From: Tubulanus polymorphus
Taxonomy: Eukaryota > Nemertea > Palaeonemertea > Tubulaniformes > Tubulanidae
Assembly: GCF_964204645.1 (NCBI RefSeq)
Contig: NC_134028.1
Span: 11,635,001 to 11,699,000, forward strand
Length of the DNA: 64,000 nucleotides
Reading direction: 5' to 3'
The notes beneath the pieces were generated by a model. The model saw only the letters and a program-made list of their open reading frames with translations, was not told the origin of the DNA and did no database searches. The position numbers and the translations under genes were made by a program. Of the stretch, positions 1 to 13,700 are shown piece by piece. Every line of letters starts with the position of its first letter. The stretch's first letter is position 1.

Positions 1-745
1 AAAGATGCTTCGATAAGCGGAAATCCGACTCTGTTGGCAGCCGTCTTGAAACTATGTGAACGAGTATTTTTAAAATTTCCTCAAATGTCCCGGTTATTGA
101 TACATGTCTATCCATTAGTTTGATGGTTCTCGCATACGATATGTATGGGGAATCCTCAACGAGTTGTAGAAGGATATATTATGGGTGAAGTTACTCATTT
201 GGAGACGTTGTGCGTTTTAATTCATTTTAGTTTTTTTTTCATTTCTCTTCATTTAAGTGATGTCTATTAGAAGTCGTAAAATTCTTCATATTCTTTGAAG
301 CTACGACGCTTCTTAGGTGTTTATCTATCTCAATCTGTGAACAGATTTTCTTTGGAAGGGTGGTAGATATGCCAGATGTAAGTTACACGCCTATATGTGA
401 AACTTGGTGTAAAGATTGAAGTGAAATTTTTTTTCTTTAAAGAGAATTAGTATCATAAATGACTGTGGGAGTGGTTTGGATTTTGTTTATGTAAATTCTA
501 TGAAGTCATGAAAAGTTATGAACGGTTTCTCGCTGCGTTCCGTCCGTCTGGAAGGTATGGAATTTTTTTTAAAAGTTTGATTGCTGAAACGACATCCTGT
601 TTGTCACTTATTTCGGGGACGAAAGTTCTTGTCGTTAAGGGAGGGTGTTGCCGGGCTGTTTATTCAGCAGTATATTTGATAGCCTCCGTTCGGTGCTGCT
701 ACCTTCATGGGTCTGTATATAGTTTGAAGTTTCGGCGGGAACAGT

Positions 746-941
746 GTTAGTTTGTTGGCAACCACTCAGTAAAATATATGTTTATGTAATTTACACTGTT
801 CCCGCAGGTAAGAAAGCTTCGTATGATTCTGATTTAATTATTTATCATGTGTAATATTTATCGGTTAGTTTGTTGGCGGTCGCCTTTCAGGCAACCACTT
901 TGTAAAATATATGTTTATGTAATTTACACAGTTCCCGCAGG
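746..941. repeat. Two direct copies of a 63-78 bp repeat
   Basis: A segment at 746-808 recurs at 864-941, both beginning GTTAGTTTGTTGGC and ending TTCCCGCAGG. The second copy has about 15 extra bases after the start. The segment just left of copy one carries an inverted match (GGCGGGAACAGTG against CACTGTTCCCGC), so the first copy can also be read as the arm of a small hairpin. Confidence 0.7.
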
Positions 942-1451
942 TCTTTCGTTGTTTAAGGTTGGTTGGTGGAGTGGACCCCTGGACAGACGAGGCCATTAAA
1001 AGGATCGACAAGAGAGCCCCGTCACAAAACGTTCGCCATTAAAGGCTTTCCCATAATTATTTTAGTAGCGCCGGAATTCCCTGTATACCTCAAAAATAGC
1101 ATTCGCTCGTAGAGACGATGCCCCCTAATCGAGGTCATTGCAATTTTATACGCAAGAGCTAAGATGTCCCCCTTGATTGAAACCAGGAGTTTTCATGAAA
1201 ATCTGTCTATTGATACGATCTCCGTCACACACAACTGCATGATGATTCATCATGAATATACATGGTAGTGGGTTTTCCCCACTGACTCAAATAGACACTC
1301 CCTGCATTGAATGTTTTAAAAGTTCCAAAGAGAAACTAAGCCTCGTTTCTAAGTTATTTTGTACCAAAGGAAGTGCTTTTCATATGCGATAACACAACGG
1401 ACTTTGCTAAGTCGCTAACGAAAATGATTGCATTAGATCGGGAAAATAGAT

Positions 1452-1509
1452 CGGAAACGCTTTTATGGTCATACCAATCTATCCTTAAGATGCTGGTAAA
1501 CCAGTCATC
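1452..1509 (+). repeat. Dispersed repeat shared with the hAT element's right end
   Basis: About 58 bp beginning CGGAAACGCTTTTATGGTCA match 16032-16089 with only a few substitutions. The second copy lies just inside the right end of the hAT element at 12338-16176, so this is probably a fragment of a related hAT copy. Confidence 0.65.
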
Positions 1510-2530
1510 TCCTCACCAACCAACCCAGGCCTCGAAATTAACGGTGGCAGCGGCGGCATTTGCCACTGGCTACACAACCACTGCTGCTGGTTGGTCTCCT
1601 TACCGGCGGCAATGAAATGCCGTCGATTATTGCCGTAGGTGATATAAATAACCCGCGGCACACCTGGTTCACAATATAGGTCAGCCGTCAATCACCCGCA
1701 CTTCTTGACCCTGCATTATGAAATATAAATTAGCGGTGCCACTTGACCTATTTATCTAACTTCAGTCAGAGTTCCATCCAGATTTACTGATAAACAATGC
1801 CCAGCATACATCTATAAGAAATACGGGCAGCGTCAGCAGTCAGCAGTGAGCCGTGTCTGTCTATACAGGTTTCAATAATCGCATGCTTAGAATAGTCACG
1901 GCAATGAATAAACACATCGGCTTGGCGACTATTGTGCTTAGTGTTTTTCAGCCTTTTACATCCTCAATTAAGACAAACGAATTGACAAATCAGTGAATTA
2001 AATTATCTGAAGAAGAGTAATTGGGCGAGTTTCATTACATCTAGCTTATGTATTTTAAGGCTAAAAACTGCCATCGGCTTAAATTCAGTATTGCATTATC
2101 CCCTTCAAATTTAGTTTGGAATGGTTTTATCTTTTATTAATTTTATGATTTATTACTAGGCCTACCCCTAATTTGTATCACATCTAAATCAAATAAGTAT
2201 CTATGTTGTTCTGGATTCTCTCACTCTTTCTATTTAATCAACAACTGACATTGTATTATATAAGTACCCCTAGCAAGACTTTAATTAGTTTTTAGTTAAC
2301 TCTTTTATTCCTTTTATTCTACCCCTAAGCATTTTTTGCCGTGGGTTTTCCAATTTACGGAGGCAAATTGGGATTCTAAAATGCTGATGGTCTTTGGTAA
2401 AATGCTCTGGGTTGCTTTAGCCATTTTAAAATGCTCTTGCTCCAGGTCTGATTTTCCCAAATCCGAGGCCTGCAACCCCCCCTCATTTTTTTCAACGGAA
2501 TTGCAACTTGCATCTGAGAAATGATTACAA

Positions 2531-2640
2531 GAGATCCACGGATCTTAATATCTCGGGCGCAGAATGTTATCTTTGTAATGTATAGGCGCCACCTGATTGA
2601 TGCATCTTTAAGGTTTTCCTTGAACACTTCATGGATGTGT
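2531..2640 (+). repeat. Dispersed repeat copy A (pair with 5419-5530)
   Basis: The stretch containing GATCCACGGATCTTAATATC, then GATGCATCTTTAAGGTTTTC and ending near AACACTTCA, matches 5419-5530 with moderate divergence and the same orientation. It is an old interspersed repeat of unknown class. Confidence 0.55.
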
Positions 2641-3531
2641 AAAATCTGCTGATTTCGGTGAACAACATCATCGAAATCTAATCAGCAATCATCGCGGCAA
2701 TACATGGGGTTTGGGCCTATTCGATTGAGCGCGCATAATCTTCTGTGAAGTAGCGTATCGATTGAATCTTCAGTTTTTTGCAGAATGAAATATATATGGG
2801 GAGACGAGACGGAATCGATACTACGGCTATCAAATTAAAAATAAACATATAAGACTCTTCCATGACTGGGAAATGAGAAACTAGAACCGAGCAGATTAAT
2901 AGATGAGTAGATTAATAGACTGGTTTGTCTGCGTCAATAAAATATGCCCTTACATTGATTGACAGCGGGAGCTCAGCCAACCGCAGGGAGCAGTTATTTT
3001 ACTTCAATGTAACGTTGTACATCGGCCTTCTAGCCGTTTTATGAAACAAAATGCTCCTTGTAATTTCTTTAATGTAATTTCTCCCTGTAATTTCTTAAAT
3101 AAACGCGATATTCAAAATTCCATTTCCAACAGATTTTAGCCACATGATGAAGCTACATTTTGCACATAAATATAGTAGATTGCATGACTTCGTGTCAAAG
3201 TTATAACCTCATTTGTTAGCAAAAATTCGATTTTTGGACCCATTTAAACAACAAAAATTGCTTGAGAAGGCGGAAATCTGCCGAATGGCAGAAAATTATC
3301 ATCCTTGGTTACTGGTATGAAAATTGTTCAATTACTGAATCAGATATCCTTTTGATAACTTGAGAAAATCCAACTTCTTTATTTAGTTCCTCCTGAAAAA
3401 AATTAAAAAATAGAAAATAGACAAGTGAGAAATAGAAATAGACAAGTGAGAAGCCGTGAGATGACGTTCAGAAACACTCACCTGCTAACATAAAAAATAA
3501 CAGTGAGGATATTCTGAAATTGTTGATTTAA

Positions 3532-4095
3532 CACGTTCGCTGCCAGCGGTTAAGGTCCGGTTGCCATTGCCAACGCTAATTTTTGACATTATACAATTTA
3601 AATGCTGCCAGCACTATTTGTACATTAATGAATCAATATACTGATCTATTTTAGTATAAAAAATCACATGACAAGATAACTGGTCACTAACAATGGTGAA
3701 GAGATTCTTAATTTTTCTTGTCCCCATTGCCAGTGAAAAGTGTGAAATATCAAATAGAAATCTAAAAGAATAAAAGTTTCATTGTAAAAATGATATAGAA
3801 TGATTTTAGTCGTTATATGCTCTCTAAATATTGTCCGGAAAAGAAGCTAAAATTCTTTGCTTTCTGAAGATTCTTATGAAAAAATTTCAAGTGCGTTCCA
3901 GACTTGAGTTACCCCCATAGATAATAGATAACTTTGTCTCTCCATACTGCCAGATAATTCTTAGCTGGTTTCTCACCTCTGCCAGGTCATTCATAACGCT
4001 ATAAAATGACTTTGAATCAATGACGATATTACTCGTCATGGCAAACTGCGGTTCACCCACCATGACGAATTATCTCCTCAGCAGCAGCGAACGTG
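3532..4095. mobile_element. piggyBac-like MITE (TTAA target duplication)
   Basis: A 564-bp segment is bounded by TTAA on both sides (3528-3531 and 4096-4099). Its ends form an inverted repeat, CACGTTCGCTGC at the left and its complement at the right. TTAA duplication is the signature of the piggyBac superfamily and some related groups. There is no open frame, so it is a non-autonomous copy. No transposase of this type is in the window. Confidence 0.7.
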
Positions 4096-4285
4096 TTAAA
4101 AGTCATATATCTCAGTAATGGCTGAACTAAAATTCAAGCTAGTTGCACATTTGATATTTGTGAATGTATCACATTTGAAAATAACTTTTACACTATATTC
4201 TATTTTGATGGCATTTGCTCTTTTAAATTAGATTTGATGTTTTTGATGAATAAAATTAACTTCCATATCTTCGTTTTAAGTAAAA

Positions 4286-4576
4286 TAGTAGATGAAACCG
4301 CGGGTTCACATGAACCCTGCTGATGTCTCAGCTAAGTAAGTCATAAACGAGTCTTTGCTTTCTGATTGGCTTTTTAAAACCGATATTTTTGCGTTCAGAT
4401 TTTTGCGAAAAGGCTTTTAACGAGGCCATCTTTCAAAATTTAGCACTCTAGGATTTGGAGAAGGGGTAATGCTTTAATGAATGATCTTGTATGGATGCTC
4501 AGTTCCACAGTCAAGGGGCCATTTTTCTTATCATTTAAATGTCGCTACATTTGTATAGCAATAGGCTCAGCCTATG
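4286..4576 (+). repeat. Dispersed ~290 bp repeat, copy 1
   Basis: This segment runs from GATGAAACCGCGGGTTCAC to AATAGGCTCAGCC. It is repeated in the same orientation at 11846-12154, with about 20-25 percent divergence by eye. Copy 1 ends about 45 bases from a PARN exon; copy 2 ends about 180 bases left of the hAT element. Its class is not recognised. Confidence 0.7.
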
Positions 4577-4619
4577 GTTGACATAATAATGCTTATGGAC
4601 TATACTTACCACTTCTTCA

Positions 4620-4748
4620 GCTTGTCTGCGCCTCTCTTTTAGCAACAAATCATCCTCACCAGCAATTCGACTGACTACTATGTATCGTTCTCGATTGTTA
4701 CCAGATCTCTTGCTAGATTTTGTTTCTAAGTGTATTCTACTGCCAAAT
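4620..4748 (-). CDS. PARN: PARN exon (ERYIVVSRI segment)
   Basis: This 129-nt exon follows a long poly-T tract and TAG acceptor and ends at a GTAAGT donor. It encodes [10 protein letters not shown], then [11 protein letters not shown], then a basic helical stretch ending AEEV. The corresponding human segment precedes the third DEDD block, which is not in this window. Confidence 0.87.
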
Positions 4749-7700
4749 CTAAAAAAAAAAAACAAATTATGGGGTTAGAATTCAGTGATCTTGCCTTTAA
4801 CAGCTTTCACAACCATGCATTTTGATTTAATAATTTGCCACTGGCAAAGTGATTTACCTTTCTAGTATCTAGATGAACATACAATTATATTTACTACGAT
4901 AGCTTAGCTTTGACTTGCATGCTGTAAGTTCGGATGAAAAAATGACTAGACAACTCTGGCTCTGGGAAGAATGACAAAAAAGTGTGACACAAAAATATTT
5001 GATATTGGCTGTATTTTACAATTCTTTGTATTTGGCAAAAAAACAGCAGTCAAATAAACAGAGTCTTAAGATATATGAGAGAAGAGATAAGTTCTTATAC
5101 AAGCAATTTTTCTTCCTGATCACCACGAGCTAGCGTTTTTGCGATCTTTCGTAGAGAATTAAGATCATGTTCGCTGCTTTATCCGATCATTCAAACGGCC
5201 TCTTAAAAGCTGATGAGACAGCAAATACTCATCAAAGGTGACAAAAGATAACTCATTGAATATCATATTGAAATTATCGTACAAAATCTTTTTATAACTA
5301 AGAAATACTAAATGTTATTATCATCTAAGGCGGTCCCCTTCAATTTTGAGGTCCCTCAAAAATTCCATCCTCCAATATTCCGGACTGATTATTTTCTGGA
5401 GAAAGATCAAGATTTAAGTTACCAAGATATCCACGGATTTTAATATCTCGAGCGTAAATGTTATTTTTCAAGTAGGGTTGATTGTCACCTGAATGATGGA
5501 TCTTTAAGGTTTTCATAGAAAACTTCAACAAGACACGAAATTCTTAATATGACCGTTCCTAAATTTACATGATGGTGTTTGTTAAATCCAGTATCAAATT
5601 ACAAGTCAGTTAATATATACTCTTGAGTTTAGCCATTTGTAACAGACTCTCCTAAATTTACATGATTGTGTTTTTTTAATCCAGTATCAAAATTAAAAGT
5701 CAGTAAAAATAAACTCTAAGGTTTAGGCATTTATGATTCATAAAGATTTCATTACAGGCCTACCCCGGTAGTCCATATCTTAAAGACTTAGAATATGCGC
5801 ACTTGCCATTAGTGTCAACCATAGTGGTGGACAGTTGAGAGTTCCTTGCTGACCCTCACTGCCATTCACTGCTATGTTATGCCAAATTCACTGCCAACTG
5901 CAGCGAATTTTTAAGAAATAAGGCTAATAATTTATGCAGTCGTTATCTATTTTTCGATTACGGTGTCACAGAACCTTGATTGAAATAGAAAATTGCCTCC
6001 AAGTTATCAACTATTTAGACAATCAGTTTTGGCAGTAATGGGTAGAAACTTGAATAGCCTAATAGGCGGGTTATTATGCAATAAATACGGAAGGAATACG
6101 GATTGCCGATCATGAAAAGCTGGCCATTTCGATCCCACACACGAAGGATTGGAACGAACCTAAACCATCGTCGAGTGGGATTTCCAAGATGGAGATTCAC
6201 GGTTCACAGGAAATAACAGATATGGGATTCTTCTTGGGGGCTTCCATCCAGATCCAGATCTTCCTGGGAGATCAGCAGGATAGAGTCGACACAACACAGA
6301 GCGGATATTTTCGGCTCATGATTGGGCTACTACTTGAGCTTGATACATCTTTCATGGACATCTTCCATTGCTGGTATATGGTTAAATATATCATCTTAGG
6401 CTGAGTTTTTCATCCAAACTTTGGAATTTTGTAGAGAAATTTACATAGCTCAATCAGTATTAACAAGCCACCCATTATTCTTAACTTTTTTCAACAATAC
6501 AGATGAGGAAATCTAAACCAATCAAATGCGGCGATGTTATTAACCTTGACTGCCGGAGCAATTATAAAATAATATTGGTAGTGCCACATTACAAACATCA
6601 TTTGATTTAACTACAATTCAAATTACAAAATTACTACTTTAACTTGGGAGAATTCCGAACAATACATGGTAATGAGTCACCAGTACATGGTACAACAGTT
6701 CTTGATAATCATGTCAATGGGAAACCCCTTCTAGAGGGATTTCCAAGTGATGCCCTTCTGTTTGCCCTGTGATGTCATGAAACAAGGTAAAGCATCAATT
6801 AGTAGAATTGGGAAAAATTCATTGAAATATTGCACATTTTCTCCCAGCACTTTCTAACTGCTTAGAGCTGATGGATGGAACTTTCCATATCTATTCCAAC
6901 ACCTGTTTCCCTCCTAATGACAAGATATCAGCATTGTATCAGTGCTTCATCTAGCATTAAAAAGGGCAGGGTGCTGATTTCAAATAAGGGCATTTTTGTG
7001 CGTGATTCCATTGGTGCAAGGGCACATAACAACGCACTCACATCTGTTTTAGGGGAAACCTGCGATGTTCCGTATTGCATAGCATCGAGGTACCCCCTAC
7101 TACAATTGAGGACTAGAAACTATGTTTAACTGATTTTGCCATGAGTGACACACTTGACTACAGTACATCCTTACACCTATGCCTGTCAATGAACAAAAGT
7201 TAATCAATAGATAGGGCTTTCAAAATGATTTGGAAAACCAGTTGCAGACAAAAAAATTGCAGAAAAAAGCAATTCCAAAAAGCAAATGATACAGCGAAAA
7301 AAAGCCAGCAATAGTGTATAGGCCTACATGAAATTGCATATTCTTAATCTTAGAAATATCAAATTAATTGATTTAAATTGATAGTGTTAGTGATTGGCAA
7401 GTAACTGTTGATAATTGGTAAGCAGCCAGCTTAAGAACACATTATTGCTATTAGGCTACTCAAACTAATTGTCTCTGCGAGTCTCTCTGGAGTTCACCGA
7501 ACAAAGTTTTTCACCTTGTATATATAAAATTTGTCTAACAGTCTAGATAAAAAGATCCAGAGCATCAGGATGTGTTCAAAACGAAACAATCCATCGAATA
7601 TACACTACCAGCTTTACAACGGCAGTAGCTAGAATGATTGGCAGTAGTTTGGAAGTCAGCCAATTTCCTGGAAACTTAAACTAGGCCACGCATCTGAGGC

Positions 7701-10700
7701 ACGTTTTCACACGATGCACACTGACTGCAGTACATTTAAATATAACCACTGATCACATGAGCTACTATCATACGAGATATTTCATAGCCGTTGCAGGATT
7801 CTTACTAACAATCGGATGCGACGGCTAATTTTGACTCATTACTCACGACTGAAAAGGGCAGGAGGGCGGACCTACGGCAAGTGATGAGGGCACAAGGGCG
7901 AACATGGGACACATCTGAAGGGCACAAGGGCGGCTATTTTCGAGGGCGGGGCGGACCGCCCCTCTATTTTTGGCTAGATGAAGCACGTGAATACAGTGGT
8001 TACAATTTGTGCCACCAAGAGCTAACAGAAAGTTACTCTCAGGACCATTCTATAAGGATTCTATATGTAAAAGTGAAAAATGTCGTCATTTTGTTATGAC
8101 AATTCGGTACGTATGAAATGCCATTTAGAGACCAGAAATTTACCAATATATGTGTATATAAAATGCGGATAATGAAATTGCAGCGAAGCAAAGAAAAAAC
8201 CTTAAACTTATAAGTGGACACCTAACCTCTCCTTCGACACATTGCCTACTTGGGAAGTGGTTTGAAATGTCCATCCTAAAAAAGCTGACCCCATCTAGTA
8301 TATTTGTAATAACTTACTTAAGTTTTCCTGTTTGATATATGAGCTTCCGCTGAAATGCAGAACAGGGTTCAAGATCCATTGATTCTTCTGTTGAATTGTC
8401 AAGAAATTCTTCAACTTTAGATCTGTAACATCCAAAACAGCACTTAATACGTCATTATACAAGCTATGGGTTCACGGAAACATTGCCCACTTGGTGAAAT
8501 GCATGATAATCCAACAATTTCAAAATGCAACACCCTGCGGGACAAGATATGCAAAGGTCCTAATGTGGCCCACCGAGGTGGACTTAAATGTTTCACAAAC
8601 TTGATGCTTTTTGATATTGGCTGCATACACTGCACATTGAACGCAGAGATGAGAACGTCGACCATTAAAATCTGCGTTTTTTTTCTTTCTTGAATTATAC
8701 ACGTGGCCCAGACATCAGTGCTCACGAGCGCCGAAGGCGCGAAGCAATTTCAGGGGGTTTGGGGGTCCTCCCCAAGAAAAGCGTTTTCCGAGCACTTAGA
8801 GCGACCTTAAACCCATAAACAACTATTATATTTTGGAAAGTATTGGCTATTTCCAATGTGGCATATCTTCATTTGATGACAATCAGCATCTCATGCATAA
8901 CAGGTCTAGCCCTGAATTATTGCAGTTAAAATGCTCACTAAAAATCATCACACAGTGTATAATATCTGAAGGCGTTCAACGTGTGCCGCAACAGCAGTAG
9001 GTCTATATTCATCACTACTGTTGCCGTGCGCACGTGTCTGCAACTGATTGATAAAACACATACACAGTAGTAGACACAAAATCAGTGTTGCAATGCAATA
9101 CGCGACATATTAAGTAAAACAGGCGCGGAACACTTTTACAGTTCACCCGATTACCAATTGCGCCAGAACAGCTAAGTGACTGAGACCATCATCACCCCTT
9201 CCCTTTTTTTTACATCATATTTGGACTATTTGGAAAAATGATTTTTTTCAATACCGAAATCTGCGTGGAATCTCATCTCTGTGAAAATCTCTCTATAGTG
9301 AACAATGAACACTTTCTTGTACACAAGGTTCAGTTGACTATAGCAATGAGGAAACTGGCTAAAAAGTCAATCAGCCTATTCAAATCAGTCTACCCAAACA
9401 CATGTACTTTTTGTGGGTCCACCCATTGGACATAGAAACGATCTTATCAATTTTCTTATTGTCAGTACTTCGATATCGAGTGATGTACAGAGTACATTAA
9501 AACACAATTGAGTGGACGAGCTAAGGGGTCATCCAATTGATTGACGGGTGCATTAAGTGAGATCAACATTATCATTGTGATATGCCATGCTACCTGAGGA
9601 TTTGACGACAAAATGTCCAGTTATTCATATTCAACTAGTTCTGTCAAATGTAAGAGATATTTTGAATATAAATTTCGTACAGAATACTGTCCACAAATTC
9701 CTTTTGTTCATCAGGTATAATAGCAGGACTTTTGGCAGCTGTTGAGTCCCCATCTCCAGATGGTGTTGTAAAAGCCGGAGATGCATATAAATCCATGTTG
9801 AGCTGGTGTTTTTGTTCAAGCCCATTTCGTAACAATTCTTCAGCCTCCTTAGTTAAATATGGAATTCCTGAAATTAATAACAAGTAAAATACACGAACCA
9901 GTACATTACTTAACTGAATTAAGAAGAGATGGCAAGTAGTCAGGGGAACAATAAATAATAGTACAATATAATAGTATTGAAATATAACAAGGGGCCTTGC
10001 AAATTTTGGACAAATGACAGGCGCACTAGTAAAAAACACCTACACCAGTAACTCTATGAAGTTTCATCAAAAGACAAGACGGGGTCCAAGAGAAACTATG
10101 CTCACTTGGCAAAATGTTAGACAATCGAACAATTTAAACACCTCCTTATACAAATAATGAGGAATTGCCTATGCGCGCGCACCTGGCGCTATCATCAATT
10201 CAGTTATTTTAAACCAGAAAAGGTTATTGTCATAGACATAGGGACTTGTCGAGTGGAAATTTTATTTCACAAGGTAATTTGATACTATGTATTACGTCCC
10301 CTGCGACCCCAAGACCCTGATCCTGGTATCCAAAAATCATTATTGCACCTATGGGTGACCATACTATGCAATATCAAATAATATTTCCTGCTACCAATGG
10401 TTCTTTATGAATTGCGTTTACAAGGTTTCCTGTAAAAGACCTCCATTAACCTTGACCTTCGACCCTTGAACTCCAATATCAATATGGCACATCCTCTCCC
10501 TGGGGATAATCATACTGGTTGAAATATTGTCCTGCTATCAATGGTTCTTCTTGAATTACATTTACGTGCTAATGATCTCTAGTGACTTGCCCTTTGAAAC
10601 CCAAAATTAATAGGGCACATTCTCTCCCTAGGGGTAATCATACTATGTAATATCATTGTCCTGCTATCAATGGTTCTTCTTGAGTCACGTTCACAAGGTT

Positions 10701-13700
10701 TCTAACTAGAAAACTTGATACATGTGGTTGGTTCTCCCGCCCCGGTAGGTTTGAATGACAAAGTTTGTTTTTCATCAGACTGGCTGAGAGACAGTCTGTT
10801 CTATAATCATTGAGAATAACCCTGGTAAATCATCCTTTGCTTGTTTACAACAATCAGAGCACAGGTTGCCCATGAATATGTCAAAGGCACCGGCATTCCA
10901 AAAACTAGAGGACCAAAGCCAAGGTCCTGAAGCTCGAAGTATAAAAGCTTTATCGAATAATTAGGCAAGGTAAGGATTGAAATTGGATACGATTATAGGG
11001 ATGAGAATTTTGAGATAGGGAATCATTTACAGCCCCAGTGCATGTTGAATCCATACAGGGATGAAAACGGAGTAGTTTGAAAAACGCGGAAATAAGTAAA
11101 ACTATTAGGCAAACTGCTGGCTTAGCCAGCAGTTGCGAGCACTGAAGGTGCGGAGCCCCTCACGGGGAGGGGTGTTTGGAGGCCCTCCCCAAAGAAAATT
11201 TTGAAATTTCAAGGGTGCATCTGAGGCCCATTTTCCAGCATTGACTAATTACAAAATAAGACTGCTGAAAAGGATGGCTCCGACAATATCCAAATCTTAG
11301 ATACATAGAGTGATACCAGTTAGGTTCAAATCCGTAGCTGTATGTTTTGGATATTATTAAAGTGGTTATCACAGTGCGTGGATTGAAATGGAACAATGAC
11401 TAATTTTATTAATCACACATCTTCCTTGTTGAACGCAACCATAAATTCTAAATATAAATTTGCAGCGCAGCGCTTTTATATCATTACCAAATACTCCGGG
11501 CATAATAGTGTAACATCTGGCAGCTGCACGGACTGCCATTGATTTGTTTTCAATTGTACCTTGAAGCGTTGACAATTGGATTTGCTGTTTTACCTTGTTC
11601 AAAAAAGTGAAATTGAATTGGATTTGATATTTTTTTGCACAAAATTCTTTTTGCATATCAAGGTCATCCATCCGATTTGAGAAAAAGCTATTTTTCCCGG
11701 ACTTTGCACAATTGTCAATGATATTTTCTGTAGTGCAAATAAAAATATTCATCCCAAAAAACCAAATCAACTTAAGATTTCACAGAAATGGATATTGAAA
11801 TACAATTTTAGATCTTAAATAAAACCTAAAACCCGGAAGTAATACGGTAGATGATACCGCGGGTTCACCTGAACCCCTGCTGATCTCTGTGGATAAGCCA
11901 ATCATAGAGGAGTCTTTGCACTCTGATTGGTTTTTCAAAACCAATATTTTTGCGATCAGATATTCGCATAGGTCATATAAATTTCAACGAGGCCCTCTTT
12001 CAAAATTCAGCTACGTAGAGTTTGGAGAATGGAAAATGCTTTAATGAATGATTTGTATGAATATATGCTCAGTTGCACAGACAAAGAGCCTTTGCTCTGG
12101 AAACCATGTCATTTAAATTCGCTCCATTTGTATAGTAATAGGCTCAGCCAACGGCTGGCCTAAAAAATGAAGGGACAGATGAAAGATGAAAAGTGGACGC
12201 AATAACCGACTGGGATTAAAAGTGGGCTCAAAACCAATTTTTCTCAATGCTTTTGCAATGAACTCAAACGTGACCAAAATAGACCAGAAAAAACCAGAAG
12301 ATCTTCACCCTGCTGTCAGTATTTGATCTGGTTATATCAGGGATGATAACAGACCAATGTTGAAAAGGCGGAAACGAGCGCCCTAGGCGCGAAGTAATTA
12401 CGGGGGGTCTGCGGGCCCTCCCCCTGAAAATTTTTGATTTTCACATCGTCTCGGATCGTTTTTCAGCAATTTTCCGATTGAAATTTCACTCAGCAAAGCC
12501 AAAAAATCAAACATCGTTCATGTTTTACACAACACACTGCTAGTTCCAAGACGGCAGGGACATAATTGATGCAAAGACAACTATTATGTAACTAGTAGGT
12601 TCGAATCCCACATTGATCAATCTTCTTGAAAGCGACGATCACTTGCCCACGCAATAGAAAATTGAAATTAGACTTTATTTTCCAGCATCCTTTATTAATG
12701 AACTAATATCAGTACTGATATTACAAGTTAGATTTCCATAAAAAAAACTAAAATAGAACAGTGGGTTATCTTATGAATTTTCTACCAAAGTAAGGTTTGG
12801 AAAAATATTCTATAAAACACATGTACGCATCATTACCAATCTAAACATACTACATGTACATAGTCAGTACAGTCGGTCGGCATCATTTTATTCAACAAAA
12901 TACATAAATGTTTTTCCAATAGTGGACAAGCCAGAGATTACTACTTTTTTAATAGTCTTACAAGTTCCATCTGCTTATGTCTTTTAGCTTGTAGTTGTTT
13001 TGCACGCATAGCAGATACATGTGCCTCTCGGGCTTTCTTTGCAGCTGAGATGCACTGTTCGCGGGTTTTGCGTTTTGAAACTTTCTTAACCTCTTTACCC
13101 TGGAGTTCCTCCATACGAGCCGCTTTCTTATCTTTTTCACCCTGCAATTCATCCTTGTATCGTTTAGCTGCAGTGTTCATATTTTTAACGAGATTTGGAC
13201 ACACAGGGTCATGAAGAATATCTTCTCAATTTGAAAAAGTCTACAGCTGACGTTTTGCCTAATCCGTATTTCACACTATGGATTGCACTGAAAGATTTGA
13301 CATGAAGTCTATTGGTTGTGCTGTTCAGAATTTCGCCCATAATGCTAAACGAGCTCTCGACAACTGAGCAACTGAAACAGCTTAGTAAAGAAATACCATG
13401 CGACAGAGGTATGGATATTTGCCCAAATCATGTACAGCAGCCCACCAGGAATCGATTCTAACTTGCTTTCCATCTTTATCAACTGCTGCAGGCAGACTGG
13501 AATCCGAGTGGAATTTATGCACTTCTAATTTATAACAGTTGATCTCCGTCTCATTAGCCAGAACATTGACGACTAATGGGAGTTTTTTCATATATTTCAG
13601 TGCCGTTTCAAGTCGCTGGCATTTTTGGTCTATTGCCGAGATATACCGGAGAAGTTTATTGTCGATAGGCATTTTTTTAGCGAGGTACTGGGCAGTATTG

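Larger units (their letters stand above)
1..3531. other. Non-coding host DNA with repeat fragments
   Basis: No exon or RNA gene could be supported here on either strand; the open frames are short, lack codon structure and have no splice context. The stretch holds several repeat fragments that are listed separately. The 3' exons of the PARN gene, which should lie left of 4620, were searched for by eye and not found, so they are probably beyond the window edge. Confidence 0.5.

Noticed and set aside
9644-10039. 131-residue hydrophobic protein
   Set aside because: The first half is intron. The supported coding part is the PARN exon 9681-9867, with clear splice sites.
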